In this document: piece by piece, positions 12,435-24,109 of the stretch
Position numbering within the stretch: position 1 is the first letter of the stretch
Layout: every line of letters starts with the position of its first letter
Assembly: GCA_032690845.1 (NCBI GenBank)
Contig: CM064425.1
Coordinates: 35,118,240-35,182,239, forward strand
From: Eleusine coracana subsp. coracana
Taxonomy: Eukaryota; Streptophyta; Magnoliopsida; Poales; Poaceae
Direction of reading: 5' to 3'
Length of the DNA: 64,000 nucleotides
The notes under the pieces: generated by a model
The model's database searches: none
Told to the model about the DNA's origin: nothing
What the model saw: only the letters and a program-made list of their open reading frames with translations
Translations under genes and position numbers: made by a program

Positions 12435-12624
12435 CAACATGGGTCCCTTAGTCGTTCTTCATCTGTAGATTCTTTGTTTTTTACCTTTTACCTGAATAAT
12501 TCACATAAACGAGATAACTACGAATATATATAACAATTGCGGTTAATGTCAGCAATAATAGCAAAATAGGGCCTTAAAAACACCTCATTTACCATGTAAA
12601 TTGAGCACTTAGATGACGCCAACA

Positions 12625-13940
12625 ACTCCCCACACTTAAATCATTGCTAGTCTTGGAGCAATACAAAACCCACTCAAAAGTCATCTTGCTTTATTAAATC
12701 TCACAACATCTCTCACTTAGCAAATTTCAGTTATCGCATCAAATTGCTATTCCTTCACAAGAATTTTCTCTCGGTTTGAAAACGATTTCACCTTAACACT
12801 TAAATCAATCAAATTAATCACAAGGCTTATCACAAGATAATTTTTTTTTATTCTCCCTTCTTATCACATAAGACGAATGCTCAAATGTGTATCCTTCCCT
12901 CTCAGATCTAATTGAAGCTTATTTGTGGCTCTTGAAAAGTATAATAACCAATTGAATTAAAAGAACAACTAAGTCAACAATATGCTCAATCATGCCTTCT
13001 AGAAGAGTGTCTTTATTAAAACAATATAGAATATAGGCATAGGGAAGGTGGTAACAAGTAAGGGAGTATGTGGAATAAAGAGCATAGAATAAGATCAAGC
13101 TTAACAGCACATACGATGTCTTTGAAATTCGAACTCCTTTCTAATTATCAATCTGCTCTTTATTCTCTTTTTTTTTTTTTTTTGCTGTGCCAATCAGCAC
13201 GTGGGGTGTGCGGCTGGCGCAGACCTCTCTCTTCCCCTTTCTTTTTCTTTGTTATTGCAGATCAAGACCTTAAAGACAAAGTATTCTTCAGCACGTAGAC
13301 CTGTTCTTGCACTTTTCTTTTTGCTTGTAGGTTGTATCAAGGAGGGGGAGAAACAATGATATATAGGTTTTGGGTAAAAAGAGATAATCAATATGGACAA
13401 CTAGAAAACTGAGATGAACGAATGAAATTCTCCCTTCTAGCTTAGTCGTAATCATGAGCACAAAGTTGACAAAGATGCTTCCTAATCAAGAGGTTTTTGT
13501 GTAGTTTACGCTCAACTCATTTGGCTAAGTGTAATAGACATTTGTTTAAATCTTAGCTTAATGCATCAACTAGTTATGATAGAAGGGGTTTTCACAAATT
13601 ATGTATAAAGCCAAGCAATATTCAATGACTCAAGTAAATTGGTCAAACAATCGTTAAAAACAAGATCAATAATATAGGGTTCACGCATCAATTTGACAAC
13701 TAACATCAACTTGTATGCACATATTTAGGGGGAGTATATCCTATGTTTTGTGATTCTTGAGACTAATGTGTTTGCAAGTCTATCTTTGTTAGTCTCTTGA
13801 TAGAAATGATGATCAGCCATAGTGAGATGCCATAATTTGCAAGGTGACACACTTCCTACGGCATCATCCATTGGAAAATGATCACCATGATGACATCCCC
13901 CAAGGTACACTTTGTCTTTTCTCTTGAAAGTAAGTAGTGG
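12625..13940 (-). other. Internal region of the second LTR family, truncated
   Basis: About 12625-13060 is homologous to 63540-64000 (shared ACTTAAATCATTGCTAGTC-like start and CAATCATGCCT block). No protease, RT or integrase motif was found. A short minus-strand reading frame near 13725-13910 (YLGGCHHGDHFPMDDAVG) might be a retroelement scrap, but I do not recognise it. No 5' LTR follows, so the element is truncated near 13.9 kb. Confidence 0.45.
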
Positions 13941-14215
13941 TTTTTCCTCTTTTCTTGCTTTTAAAAATACAATGTATTCGAACTTGAATTTTTGTGAGAA
14001 TGTGTATCTCTATCTCATCTACAACCATGTAAATTCACAAAAAAAAATTCTAACTTGTACGTTCGTTTTTTAAAATGATTTCCACGATTTCATGAAGGCA
14101 TTAATCTCCCGGCTTGTCTTCGTCACGCTGAGAAGGGCGCATGTCACGACCTTTTTTTCTGCAGTGTTGTATCATGTCGTAACTTCTGTTTTAAAAATAT
14201 TTTCTCGTATTGAGA

Positions 14216-14444
14216 TATTCTACCTATTCTAAAATTGTTGTTACCATTGATTTTTTCTGTTACCTTAACCATTCATCTTATTCAAAATATTTGTTTAAAT
14301 ATGAAAAATTATTATTTATATTTAAATTTTATCTAGTGATAAAATAAATCATGAGAAAATACCTGATATTTTTTTGAATAAGAGGAATGATCAAAGATAC
14401 AAAAAAAATTTAATAACCACAACAATTTTAAAATAGAGGAAGTA
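14216..14444. mobile_element. Degenerate MITE with about 30-bp terminal inverted repeats
   Basis: The left end (TATTCTACCTATTCTAAAAT) and the reverse complement of the right end (TACTTCCTCTATTTTAAAAT) align, and continue together through TTGTTG. A 229-bp AT-rich element bounded by TA fits the Stowaway/Tc1-mariner MITE class with eroded CTCCCTC-type termini. The class is inferred from termini and size. Confidence 0.55.
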
Positions 14445-14453
14445 TCGACTTCC

Positions 14454-14600
14454 GTGACTTCTCTCCCTTTCTCTCTTGTACAAGGGCCCAACCCCTTAGA
14501 GTATAAAAGGGGAGGCCCTCTTCTTCCTTATCGGACTCATCGCACTCACATCGACTCATTCGCTTACAAGTTTCACACCGACCCAACATACATGGATGCA
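14454..14600 (+). repeat. LTR-promoter-like fragment
   Basis: GAGTATAAAAGGGGAGGCCC (14499-14518) is a strong TATA context after a pyrimidine-rich stretch, of the kind seen in Copia LTRs. No boundaries or partner LTR were found. Confidence 0.3.
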
Positions 14601-14894
14601 CACAGAAACTTGGAGCCTATCTCCTCTCTCGCTATTGTTGTCCCCTGTACGGCCCCCTCACGAGTAATATGAGTTGCCTCAAACTGGATGTAGGGGTTCT
14701 TTTCGAGCCAGTATACTTCCTTGTATCCTCCTCTTGCAAACCATCCAAACCTAAATGTGAAATTTCCGAAAAATTTAATTATTGGTGATACGAAACACCG
14801 ACACCATAACTCATAAAAAATATTAATTTTAAAAAACATGAATATTAAAAATATAAGAAATAAAATTGCATCTAAAGTTAAGAAAAGTTATAAC

Positions 14895-15060
14895 TTACTC
14901 CCTCCATTTCTTTTTAGTCGTCGTCCTAGGCTGACTGATTTTTGTCGATTTACTTGTCGTTCTCGGGTTCCCAGGTCGCAGTCGTGGTGAGTAGGCAATT
15001 TTACCCCTAGAACGGTATTGCGAGCTCCTGCCGACCACAATTACTCATTCTCTCCATCTC
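14895..15060. mobile_element. Single Stowaway-like terminus
   Basis: TACTCCCTCCATTTCTTTTT (14895-14914) matches the common grass Stowaway-type terminus. I did not find the matching inverted end, so this is a fragment at best. Confidence 0.3.
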
Positions 15061-15602
15061 TCAAAGCGACCGCAATTACTCCTGCTCCCAGGTATCTCCA
15101 CCTCTCCATCTCTCACACCTCCTGTCGATTCGTCGTCTCCTGCCCGGTCTAGCCAATTTGGTGGAGTGGATGGAGGAAGAAGAAACACAGTGGCCTAGGG
15201 CATGACAGCCGAGCGCGAGTGGAGCATGACAGCCCGACAGGTCACGGCCGCTGTGGCCCAGCGCGATTGGAGCGCACCACCCCGGTGGACCACGGTTGAG
15301 GCACCCCTACACAAATTGACCGCGCCGTCCCGGCTGGTCGCGCCCGCTCCGTCCCGTCGGGACGGGGCCAAGGTGGCCTCGCGCGTTGAGTCAGCGGTGC
15401 CCTCGTCATGGGAAGAAGCTCTTGCGGCCTCGTGCGATGCGTCCGCCTGGCGCATGGAGGAGGCGCTAGCAACAGATGAGGTTGCGTCGCTGATAACGTC
15501 ACATGGAGGATGCGCTGGGCTCACTAGGATGCGCCTTGCCGCTGAATTGAAGAAACAACATCGAGTCGATGCCGTCCCGGGGCCATGGCTGCGGGGTGGA
15601 AT
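15061..15602. other. GC-rich segment interrupted by the Tekay element
   Basis: The segment is GC-rich and unlike its AT-rich neighbours. Open frames on both strands (for example 15202-15602 plus) reflect base composition; I recognise no domain. It ends in GGAAT (15598-15602), the target of the 15.6-30.4 kb element, and continues at 30453. Removing the retroelement and the hAT at 30814 joins 15602, 30453-30813 and 34185 onward into one stretch. Confidence 0.5.
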
Positions 15603-17044
15603 TGTAACAACCCGGAATCCGCAAACACCCCGAGATGTCACTAAAACCACATAGTCAAATAGCCGAACAAATGAAATAGGCATGTTCCGGAGCACTACCA
15701 CCTGTTTTAGAATAATACTTCAGTACAACACTCCATAGATCATTTACAAACAACATACATAGCGCTCCTACGCCCAAATCCACAATCATCAAAATCTACG
15801 AATTGATCACTAGCAACAGTGCTGCTTGTCTTTTTTATAGTATTAAAACTATAACAGCAATAATAGAAAATAAATTCGTATTCGGAAACTAGAGAATAAG
15901 GACTACAACTTTGGTATTCCTTGCAAAAATTTAATTTTGATGTTTACTCTTCCTAAATGGCTTGACAATGTGACTGAGAGAACCTATCAAACAGCAGCAC
16001 GACACTAACTTTGAAAAATCATATCTCCCAAACCAGTGAGCCAAAACAAGCATGCTAGTACTTTATGAAAAGAGGGACTAGATTACTACAAAACATTCCA
16101 TATGACCTTGGATCAATTCGGCCACTAATACAACTTAAATCGTCACTCAAAACAGAACATTGTAACTGCAAACTGTAGGTCTGACGAAACTGATAAAAAA
16201 TGATAGTAACATTCAGATAGCGATAACTCCAGTTCTACTCAACGAAAAGCAGCGTATAAATATGAGTTGGAAAGATCTTGCAATATTCTACAACTTTTCT
16301 AATACGGCTCTGGTCAGAATCGGCCTCTAAAACACTTATACTTGATCACAAACAGGTACTGTCCAAACTGACAGGACAACACAGCAATAGTCAACTTCAG
16401 ATAGTCATAACTCCTAGAATAATCAATGAAAAACGGAGTATGAGTACTCGTTGGAAAGGTATTGAAATAATCTACAACTTTCGTTATAATGAGATTGTCT
16501 GATTCGGCATCAAAAATCATAAAAACAGCCCCGTACTAAAACTGTTCGGTGTTCTGTAACAGAGTTGAAACTGAGCATGATGAACAGCAGCAGAAATTCA
16601 ACGAAAAAAAATGCCATGACTCTCCAGCCTAGCCACCATTCTCTAAAGTGCAGAGGAAAGGATCGATTTGTGTCAATACCTCAACCAATCTATCTAGTTT
16701 CTGGACAATCCCTTTCCCTCCCTAACTCCCGTGCTCCACCAATAAGCAAATGCAAGTCTGCAGGTAGCAAAAGGGGCGAGGGAGATGTTCAGCCACAGCA
16801 GCAGCATGATTCAGCCATAGGAGAGGGAAGAGGAGAGCACATACAGCAGAACCAAGAGGCCGGGATGGCGAACAGGAGCGCCGCCTTCTCAATGTTTCTC
16901 CCAATCGTGAGATAGTTGGTGTGGGAAAAGGCTTAGGGTTATATGGCCAGCTGGACAACAAAGGGAATAGGCTGAGCCAGGTCCCATATTAACCCATGCT
17001 CAGCCCAAAAGGCCCAAAACATTAATTTAATTTAGGGCGTTACA
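15603..17044 (-). repeat. 3' LTR of the Tekay element (shortened)
   Basis: This LTR is 1442 bp. It matches 28104-30447 except that about 0.9 kb, corresponding to roughly 28176-29085, is missing after GAAATAG. The deletion ends share a short TAG, suggesting illegitimate recombination. Confidence 0.9.
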
Positions 17045-17057
17045 TTCTACCCTACTT
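17045..17057 (-). promoter_or_regulatory. Polypurine tract of the Tekay element
   Basis: Minus strand AAGTAGGGTAGAA immediately precedes the 3' LTR start TGTAACGCCC. It follows GAATTCGAGGACGAATTC, a typical context for this clade. Confidence 0.8.
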
Positions 17058-17099
17058 AAATGAATTCGTCCTCGAATTCTATGCTTTCAACAACAAGAA

Positions 17100-20000
17100 G
17101 GTAGGACAAAACTCACCGGTCTCGAAAAGATCAGGATACTTCTTCCGCATCTCTTCCTCAAGCTCCCAAGTACCTTCACGCTCGGTCTAATTAGTCCATA
17201 GGACTCTCATATAATTGATAGTCCTTTTCCTCATAACGTGCTCTAATGATTCTAAGATCCGTATAGGACGACACTCAAGAGTCAAGTCTTGCTGCACCAC
17301 GATTGGTTCTAACTCAACCTTCTGTTCTGGATCCCGCAAGTACTTCCTCAACATAGATATATGGAAGACATTATGTACTCCATTTATGGACTCAGGCAAC
17401 TGCAAGCGATAGGCCAAACTGCCAAATCAGGATATGATATCGAAAGGTTCAATATACCGTGGACTAAGCTTTCCCGTAACACCAAAACGAACAAAACCTT
17501 TAGTTGGTGATACTTTGAGAAAAACTTGATCGCCCACTGCAAACTCGAGGTCTCGTCTCCTCTTATCAGCATAGCTCTTCTGGCGGCTCTGAGCGGTTAA
17601 TATATTCTGCCATATCTCCTCTACCTTCCCAGCTGTCTCATGAATCCAATCTGGACCAACCAATGATCTCTCTGAAGATTCCCAACACAACAGAGACACG
17701 CACCGTCTACCATACAAAGCCTCATATGGTGCCATCTTTATACTAGTGTGATAACTGTTATTATAAGCAAACTCAACCAATGGTAAATGATTCTCCCAAC
17801 TGCCCTTCTAAGAAAGAACACAAGCCCGAAGCATGTCCTCTAAAGTTTGAATGGTACGCTCTGACTGTCCATCGGTCTGTGGGTGGAAAGCAACACTGAG
17901 AGAAAGTGTTGTACCTAAAGCAGTGTGAAGACTCTCCCAAAATTTAGAAACAAACTTGGAGTCCCGGTCCGAAACAATAGACTTAGGTACACCGTGAAGT
18001 CGTATCACTTCCTTCATATATAAAGGAACCAATTCATGAGCTGCATTAGTTGTCTTCATTGGAATGAAGTGCACCGACTTAGTGAGTCAATCAACCACAA
18101 CCCATATAGCATCCCTACCTCGAGGAGAACGAGGTAGACCAATCACAAAATCCATAGTGATATGCTCCCATTTCCATTTTGGAATCTCCAAAGGCTTCAA
18201 TAAACCTGCAGGCCTCTTGTGCTCAGCCTTCACACGCTGGCACACATCACAAGCTGCAACATACTTAGCAACATCAACCTTCATCCTCTTCCACCAAAAA
18301 TTTTGCTTCAAATCTTTGTACATCTTGGTCTTACCGGGATGAATGGTATAAGGAGTTCTATGAGCCTCCCTTAAAATATCCATCTTCACTTCTGACTTTT
18401 GGGGCACACAAAGACGTCCCCTAAAACAGACCACATCATTCTCATCAATACTGAATTCCTGAGGTTTACCATCACCTATCCTCTTACGAGCCTCCTGAAT
18501 CAAGCGATCATGCTGTTGTGCCTCGTGCACCTTCTCAACAATCGAAGACTCAATGAGCATCTAAGTTTCCTCTCTAGCTACGCCTGCATAGCACAAAGCG
18601 ACACCTATACGGTCCAAATCTGCAATCAAGGGCATTGCCACTTTAGGAACACCAGTCCTACTAAGAGCATCTGCCACCACATTCGCCTTCCCAGGGTGAT
18701 ACTGAATTGTAAGGTCATAATCACTAATCAATTCAAGCCATCTTCGCTGCCTCAGGTTTAACTCCTTTTGAGTGAAAATGTATTTGAGACTCTTGTGATC
18801 AGTAAAAATATCACAAGACTCACCATAAAGATAATGCCTCCAAGACTTCAAGGCAAACACCACAGCTGCTAACTCCAGAAAATGAGTAGGATAAAGTCTC
18901 ACGCTTCTTCACCTGTCTAGAGCCATAAGCAATGACTTTGCCATCCTGCATCAACACACAACCGAGGCCAATACGAGAAGCATCTGTATACACCGTGTAG
19001 CGCTTCCCACTCTCTAGCAAGGTCAAAATAGGAGCATTCACTAGCTTATCCTTCAATGTCTGAAAGCTAATCTCACGGTCATTGGTCCATTTAAAGGTAA
19101 CACCTTTCTCTGTCAATTTCGTCAATGGCTTTGCAATGCTAGAGAAATTCTGCACAAAACGCCGATAATAACCAGCAAGACCCAAAAAACTGTGAATCTC
19201 TGTTACACTAGTAGGTCTTTCCCACTCCACAACTGAAGCAACATTCTTGGGATCCACTGAAATGCCATGCTCATTAACAACATGACCAAGAAAAGCCACT
19301 TCAGAAAGCCAGAAGCCACACTTCTTCAATTTACCATAGAACTGGTTTTTCCTCAGAGCATCTAGAACAAGATCAAGATGTCTCTCATGCTCCTCCTTGG
19401 TCTTGGAATAGATCAAGATATCATCAAGGAAGACAACAACAAAGTCATCCAAGTATTCATGCAACATCCTATTCATCGCTTCCATAAAAGCAGCAGGGGC
19501 ATTTGTTAGTCCAAAAGACATAACAATATATTCATAATGCTCATACCTTGTACTAAAGGTCGTCTTCTCAATATCCTCTTCTCGTATCCTCAATTGATGA
19601 TAGCCAGAATTGAAATCAATCTTCGAGAATACCTTAGCACCCTTCAATTGCTCAAAGAGCACATCAATGCGAGGCAAAGGATACTTATTCTTGATAGTAA
19701 CCTGATTAAGGGCACAATAGTCAACGCATAGCCTCTTACTCTTATCCTTCTTCTCCACAAATAACACCGGGAAAGCCCAAGGTGACTTGCTAGGTCTAAT
19801 GAAGCCCTTAGCAAGAAGATCATCCAACTGTCGCTTCAACTCAACCTGCTCCTTGGGAGCCATCCGATAGGGAGCCTTATGGATAGGCTGAGTACCAGGA
19901 ATCAACTTTATCTCAAAAACCGCATCACACACAGGCGGAATACCTGGAAGCTCAGCGGGAAACACAGCTAGATAATTGCACACCACACGGATGTCCTCCA

Positions 20001-20118
20001 CTCGCAAGATAACCTCACCACCATCCATCATAGCAAAAAGAATTCCAGATTTCCTCGTCCAACGATCAGGGAACAACTGATACAACTGATAGGTGTAGAG
20101 TGCCCGATCTTTCGGCAA
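17100..20118 (-). pseudogene. Tekay pol remnant: RT, RNase H, integrase, chromodomain-like tail
   Basis: On the minus strand, 20118 down to about 18900 encodes reverse transcriptase (palm motif FLDD at residues 230-233 of this open stretch) and the start of RNase H (YTVYTDASRIGLG). A frameshift near 18900 moves the rest of RNase H to another frame (TDHKSLKYIFTQ, ending VVADALSR). Integrase follows: the zinc part (CDVCQRVKAEHK), the core with MDFVIGLP, IVSDRDSKF and HPQTDGQSE, and the C-terminal domain. Last come HISMLRKY and a chromodomain-like stretch (RTINYMRVLW). In-frame stops lie at 18561, 18087, 17808, 17427 and just after 17187. At several of them the family normally has Arg or Gln, so a C-to-T change would suffice. 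The protein would have copied and integrated the element; it is now dead. Confidence 0.9.
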
Positions 20119-20521
20119 GTGGAGATAACTTCGATTTGGTGGATGTCGACCCTCACGATCCGACTACGACGAGCAAGTCGAAGCGCCAATGCAATCGCTG
20201 AACCAAATTCCGGAGGATATTAACCTTGCGGTAAACAAGATCAACCTGATCACGAGGATCAATTCTTACGCACAATCGAAGAACGAGCAAGAATTAGAGG
20301 CGAGCAATCTGATGTATTGCACGAAGGTGGAGTTCTGAATTCACGTCGAGAGACGGATGTATAGCTAAGCTAAACTTAAAACAAAACTCGAAGATTACAA
20401 GGGGCGCAGCCCTTGACTATATAGGGGGAGGACGAGGCATCTAGGGCCGGCTGAAGTGGAGAGGCGCGCGGTGCAGAGGGAGTCGTGCGACTTGGGCCAC
20501 GTGGGCCTTCGGGCGACATCA
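20106..20521 (-). repeat. 3' LTR of the nested chromovirus
   Basis: On the minus strand it starts TGATGTCGCCC. The first three bases are also the stop codon of pol. A TATA-like CCCCCTATATAGTC follows at about 20420-20435, and the LTR ends near the Tekay RT codons. The TGATG start is like that of grass CRM elements. Confidence 0.65.
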
Positions 20522-23500
20522 TCTTGGGCCGTCGTTCCTTAGCATCAAAACCGTCTTCAATTCCTGGGCTCGAGCTCTAGTGATTGGGCCCTTGTACGTC
20601 GTCGTCTCGTTAGAAGATGGATCCGTAACTCGAGGAGGCGCGACGACGAGAGGTGGAGGCGTGACAGCTTGGTTTGGCGCTCCATCTTCCGTCGTCATTA
20701 TTCGTATGTCGTTGATGTCCTCATCATCCTCCCCTTCTTGAAGTGAAGTCGTCCTCGACGGCAACTCATCATCCTCACCCAAGTATGGTTTCAAATCTGC
20801 AACATTAAAACTAGTGGAAACACCAAACTCCAAGGGCAAGTCAAGAACATAAGCATTATCGTTAATCTTGGTTAGCACTTTAAAAGGACCAGCAGCACGA
20901 GGCATCAGTTTAGAACGACGCAAAGTAGGAAATCTATCTTTACGCAAGTGCAACCAAACCAAATCACCAGGTTCAAAAGAAATATGTTTTCTACCTTTAC
21001 TACCAGCAACTTGATACTTTTTATTAGCAATGGCAATGTTGTGTTGTGTTTCTTCATGCAATTGTTTCATGTGATCAATATGAGCAAGAGCATCAAGATG
21101 TGGTTCATCTTCAGCATCAATAGCAAACAAATCAATAGGCGCCTTAGGAACATAGCCATAAACAACCTCAAAAGGACACATCTTAGTGGCAGAATGTGTA
21201 GCACGATTATAAGCAAATTCAACATGAGGTAAACAATCTACCCAGCGTCTCAAATTTTTATCTAAAACAGCTCTAAGCATAGCAGACAAAGTTCTATTTA
21301 CTACCTCTGTTTGCCCATCAGTTTGAGGATGACAAGTAGTACTAAACAGCAGCTTAGTTCCTAATTTATTCCCAAGAGAACGCCAAAAATGACTAAGAAA
21401 CTTAGCATCACGATCAGAGACAATTGTTTTAGGAATTCCATGCAATCTAACAATCTCTCTAAAGAACAATTCAGCAACATTTGAGGCATCATCAGTTTTA
21501 TGACAAGGTATAAAGTGAGCCATTTTAGAGAAACGATCAACAACCACAAAAATACTGTCCCTCCCCTTCTTAGTGCGAGGCAATCCCAAAACAAAATCCA
21601 TCGAAATATCATGCCAAGGAGAAGAGAGAACGGGCAAAGGCATATACAAACCATGATTACCGAAACGAGACTTAGCTTTTTGACATGTAGTACAGCGTGC
21701 AACAAGGCGCTCAACATCACGGCGCATCCGTGGCCAAAAGAAATGGTCGGCCAACACCTCATGTGTCTTGAAAACTCTGAAGTGACCCATAAGACCACCT
21801 CCATGCGCCTCCTGTAACAACAAAAGACGAACCGAGCTAGCTGGAATACACAGCTTGTTAGCACGAAACAGGAACCCATCCTGCATATGAAATTTGCCCC
21901 AAGGTTTGTCATCCTTACAATGCATCATAATATCATGAAAATCAGCATTATTCACATATTGATCTTTCAAAGCTTGCAAACCAAAGATTTTAAAGTCTAA
22001 TTGGGACAGCATCATATAACGACGAGACAAAGCATCGGCAATCACATTTTCCTTCCCATTTTTATGTTTAATGATGTATGGAAAAGATTCAATAAATTCA
22101 ACCCATTTAGCATGACGACGATTCAGATTAGTTTGGGTTCTAATATGTTTCAAAGCCTCATGATCAAAATGAATAATAAATTCGCGAGGCCATAAATAAT
22201 GCTGCCATGTTTGCAAAGTTCTTACTAAAGCATAAAGTTCTTTATCATAAGTGGAATATTTAAGAGCAGCACCACTTAACTTCTCACTAAAATAAGCAAT
22301 GGGTTTATGATCTTGCAACAAAACAGCACCCAAACCAATTCCACTAGCATCACATTCCAATTCAAACACTTTATCAAAATTAGGCAATTGTAAGAGAGGA
22401 GCATGAGTTAACCGTTCCTTTAAAGTGTTGAATGCGTCGTCTTGTGGTGCGCCCCACTCAAATGGCGCACCCTTCTTGGTCAGCTCATGTAATGGTGCAG
22501 CAATTGAACTGAAATCCCGCACAAAACGACGATAGAAGCCTGCAAGACCAAGAAAACTGCGAACCTGTGTGACCGTCGTTGGTTGGGGCCAACTCTGAAT
22601 GGCGTCCACCTTGCTGCTATCGACCTCAATGCCCTGTGGAGTAACAATATATCCAAGAAACGAAACACGTTGCGTGCAAAAAGTGCATTTTTCCATGTTC
22701 CCAAACAAGTGAGCAGCACGCAAAGCATCAAAAACAGCACGCAAATGATCTAAATGCTCATTCATGGATTTGCTGTATATAAGGATATCATCAAAATAGA
22801 CAACAACAAATATTCCAATGAAAGGCCGAAGAACTTCATTCATTAAGCGCATAAAAGTGCTAGGAGCATTAGACAATCCAAACGGCATAACCAACCATTC
22901 ATACAAGCCAAATTTAGTTTTAAAAGCCATTTTCCATTCATCTCCTAATTTCATTCTTATTTGATGGAAACCACTACGCAAATCAAGCTTAGAGAAAATT
23001 GTGGCACCACTAAGTTCATCAAGCATATCATCAAGGCGTGGTATAGGATATCGATAACGAATTGTAATATTGTTAATTGCACGACAATCTACACACATAC
23101 GCCAAGAACCATCTTTCTTAGGAACAAGCAAAACAGGAACCGAACAAGGGTTGAGAGACTCACGAATGTAACCTTTATCAAGCAATGCCTGCACTTGACG
23201 CTGAATTTCTTTCGTCTCCTCAGGATTTGTGCGGTACGGGGCGCGATTAGGAAGCTGCGCGCCTGGAATTAAATCAATCTGATGTTCTATGCCACGAATA
23301 GGAGGAAGACCCGGCGGCAATTCAGCGGGAAAAACATCTTTATAGTCCTGCAAAAGGTTAGCAACAGCAGGAGGAATATGCAACATAGGCGCCTCATCTA
23401 GTGAAACAAGCATACGAGAGCAAACTAGCGCATAGCAAAGCAGATTAGCATCATGTAATTCATCAAAATCAGCACGTGTAGCAAGCAAGATAGGGTTATT

Positions 23501-24103
23501 CAATTTGATCTCATGTTGAACAGGTGCAACAGGAGGCGATGTAACCAATTTTGCAACTTTTGTCGTTCGAGCAATATCATCTTTAAGAACTTGTTCAGGT
23601 GTCATAGGATGAATAACAATTTTCTGACCCTTAAACATGAAGGAATAATAATTGGAGCGACCATGATGAACATTATCAACATCATATTGCCAAGGACGGC
23701 CAAGCAACAAAGAGCATGCTTCCATTGGAACAACATCACAATCTACAAAATCAGAATAGGCGCCAAGAGAGAAAGGAACACGTACCGAGCGCGTTACCTT
23801 TATTTTGCCGCCATCATTAAGCCATTGAACGTGATAAGGATGTGGATGCTTCCTTGTTGGCAATGACAACTGCTCCACCAAGGTCGTACTAGCCAAATTG
23901 TTGCAACTGCCACCATCGATGATTATACGCACCGCTCGTTCTTGCACAACGCCTTTGATATGAAAAATGTTGTGGCGCTGATGCTTTTCATCCTGAACGA
24001 CCTGTGTACTAAGAACACGCTGCACAACAAGAGTTGCATACCTGTCGGCGGCACTAGAGTCGACATGAAGCTCCGTATTATCTGCATGATTAGTGGCAAG
24101 CAT
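20519..24103 (-). CDS. Gypsy Pol polyprotein of the nested element (protease, RT, RNase H, integrase)
   Basis: The open frame has 1194 residues. The protease motif is IIDGGSCNNLAS (about 61-72; DGG replaces the usual DSG/DTG). RT spans about 290-470 with YFDD at 436-439. RNase H starts near CDASGIGLG (583-591). The integrase zinc domain has H767, H773, C804 and C807. The integrase core has D836 (SMDF), D897 (SDRD) and E933 (QTE), giving the D-D-35-E spacing. The C-terminal part ends GPITRARAQEL...RNDGPR, without a chromodomain. All catalytic residues of RT and integrase are present. It would make DNA from the element RNA and insert it. It is in the same frame as gag, separated by one TAG. A separate ATG start is possible but unproven; readthrough or a simple mutation are alternatives. 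Confidence 0.9.
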   Translation of the reverse strand: MLATNHADNTELHVDSSAADRYATLVVQRVLSTQVVQDEKHQRHNIFHIKGVVQERAVRIIIDGGSCNNLASTTLVEQLSLPTRKHPHPYHVQWLNDGGKIKVTRSVRVPFSLGAYSDFVDCDVVPMEACSLLLGRPWQYDVDNVHHGRSNYYSFMFKGQKIVIHPMTPEQVLKDDIARTTKVAKLVTSPPVAPVQHEIKLNNPILLATRADFDELHDANLLCYALVCSRMLVSLDEAPMLHIPPAVANLLQDYKDVFPAELPPGLPPIRGIEHQIDLIPGAQLPNRAPYRTNPEETKEIQRQVQALLDKGYIRESLNPCSVPVLLVPKKDGSWRMCVDCRAINNITIRYRYPIPRLDDMLDELSGATIFSKLDLRSGFHQIRMKLGDEWKMAFKTKFGLYEWLVMPFGLSNAPSTFMRLMNEVLRPFIGIFVVVYFDDILIYSKSMNEHLDHLRAVFDALRAAHLFGNMEKCTFCTQRVSFLGYIVTPQGIEVDSSKVDAIQSWPQPTTVTQVRSFLGLAGFYRRFVRDFSSIAAPLHELTKKGAPFEWGAPQDDAFNTLKERLTHAPLLQLPNFDKVFELECDASGIGLGAVLLQDHKPIAYFSEKLSGAALKYSTYDKELYALVRTLQTWQHYLWPREFIIHFDHEALKHIRTQTNLNRRHAKWVEFIESFPYIIKHKNGKENVIADALSRRYMMLSQLDFKIFGLQALKDQYVNNADFHDIMMHCKDDKPWGKFHMQDGFLFRANKLCIPASSVRLLLLQEAHGGGLMGHFRVFKTHEVLADHFFWPRMRRDVERLVARCTTCQKAKSRFGNHGLYMPLPVLSSPWHDISMDFVLGLPRTKKGRDSIFVVVDRFSKMAHFIPCHKTDDASNVAELFFREIVRLHGIPKTIVSDRDAKFLSHFWRSLGNKLGTKLLFSTTCHPQTDGQTEVVNRTLSAMLRAVLDKNLRRWVDCLPHVEFAYNRATHSATKMCPFEVVYGYVPKAPIDLFAIDAEDEPHLDALAHIDHMKQLHEETQHNIAIANKKYQVAGSKGRKHISFEPGDLVWLHLRKDRFPTLRRSKLMPRAAGPFKVLTKINDNAYVLDLPLEFGVSTSFNVADLKPYLGEDDELPSRTTSLQEGEDDEDINDIRIMTTEDGAPNQAVTPPPLVVAPPRVTDPSSNETTTYKGPITRARAQELKTVLMLRNDGPR

Positions 24104-24109
24104 AGTCTG

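Larger units (their letters stand above)
10322..12624 (-). repeat. 3' LTR of a second minus-strand LTR family, interrupted by a solo LTR
   Basis: Ends TGTTGG (10322) and CCAACA (12624) form a 6-bp inverted pair. Beyond the right end, minus-strand AAGTGTGGGGAGT is a polypurine tract, so the internal region lies to the right and this is a 3' LTR. The LTR at 62439-63539 has matching blocks in the same order, for example AGAGTATTCCAAGGTT, ATTCTACAAGA, and CACTCAAATCATTGCTAG-like sequence just outside. Without the insertion it is about 1.18 kb. Palindromic GTGCCGATCGGCAC lies near 11182-11195. Confidence 0.75.

Noticed and set aside
13725..13910. Minus-strand frame YLGGCHHGDHFPMDDAVG as a gene
   Set aside because: Short, within truncated retroelement DNA, no recognised family; kept only as a note in the internal-region entry.
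15195..15701. Long overlapping frames on both strands
   Set aside because: GC-rich low-stop DNA; no domain, and the minus frame crosses into the LTR of the Tekay element.
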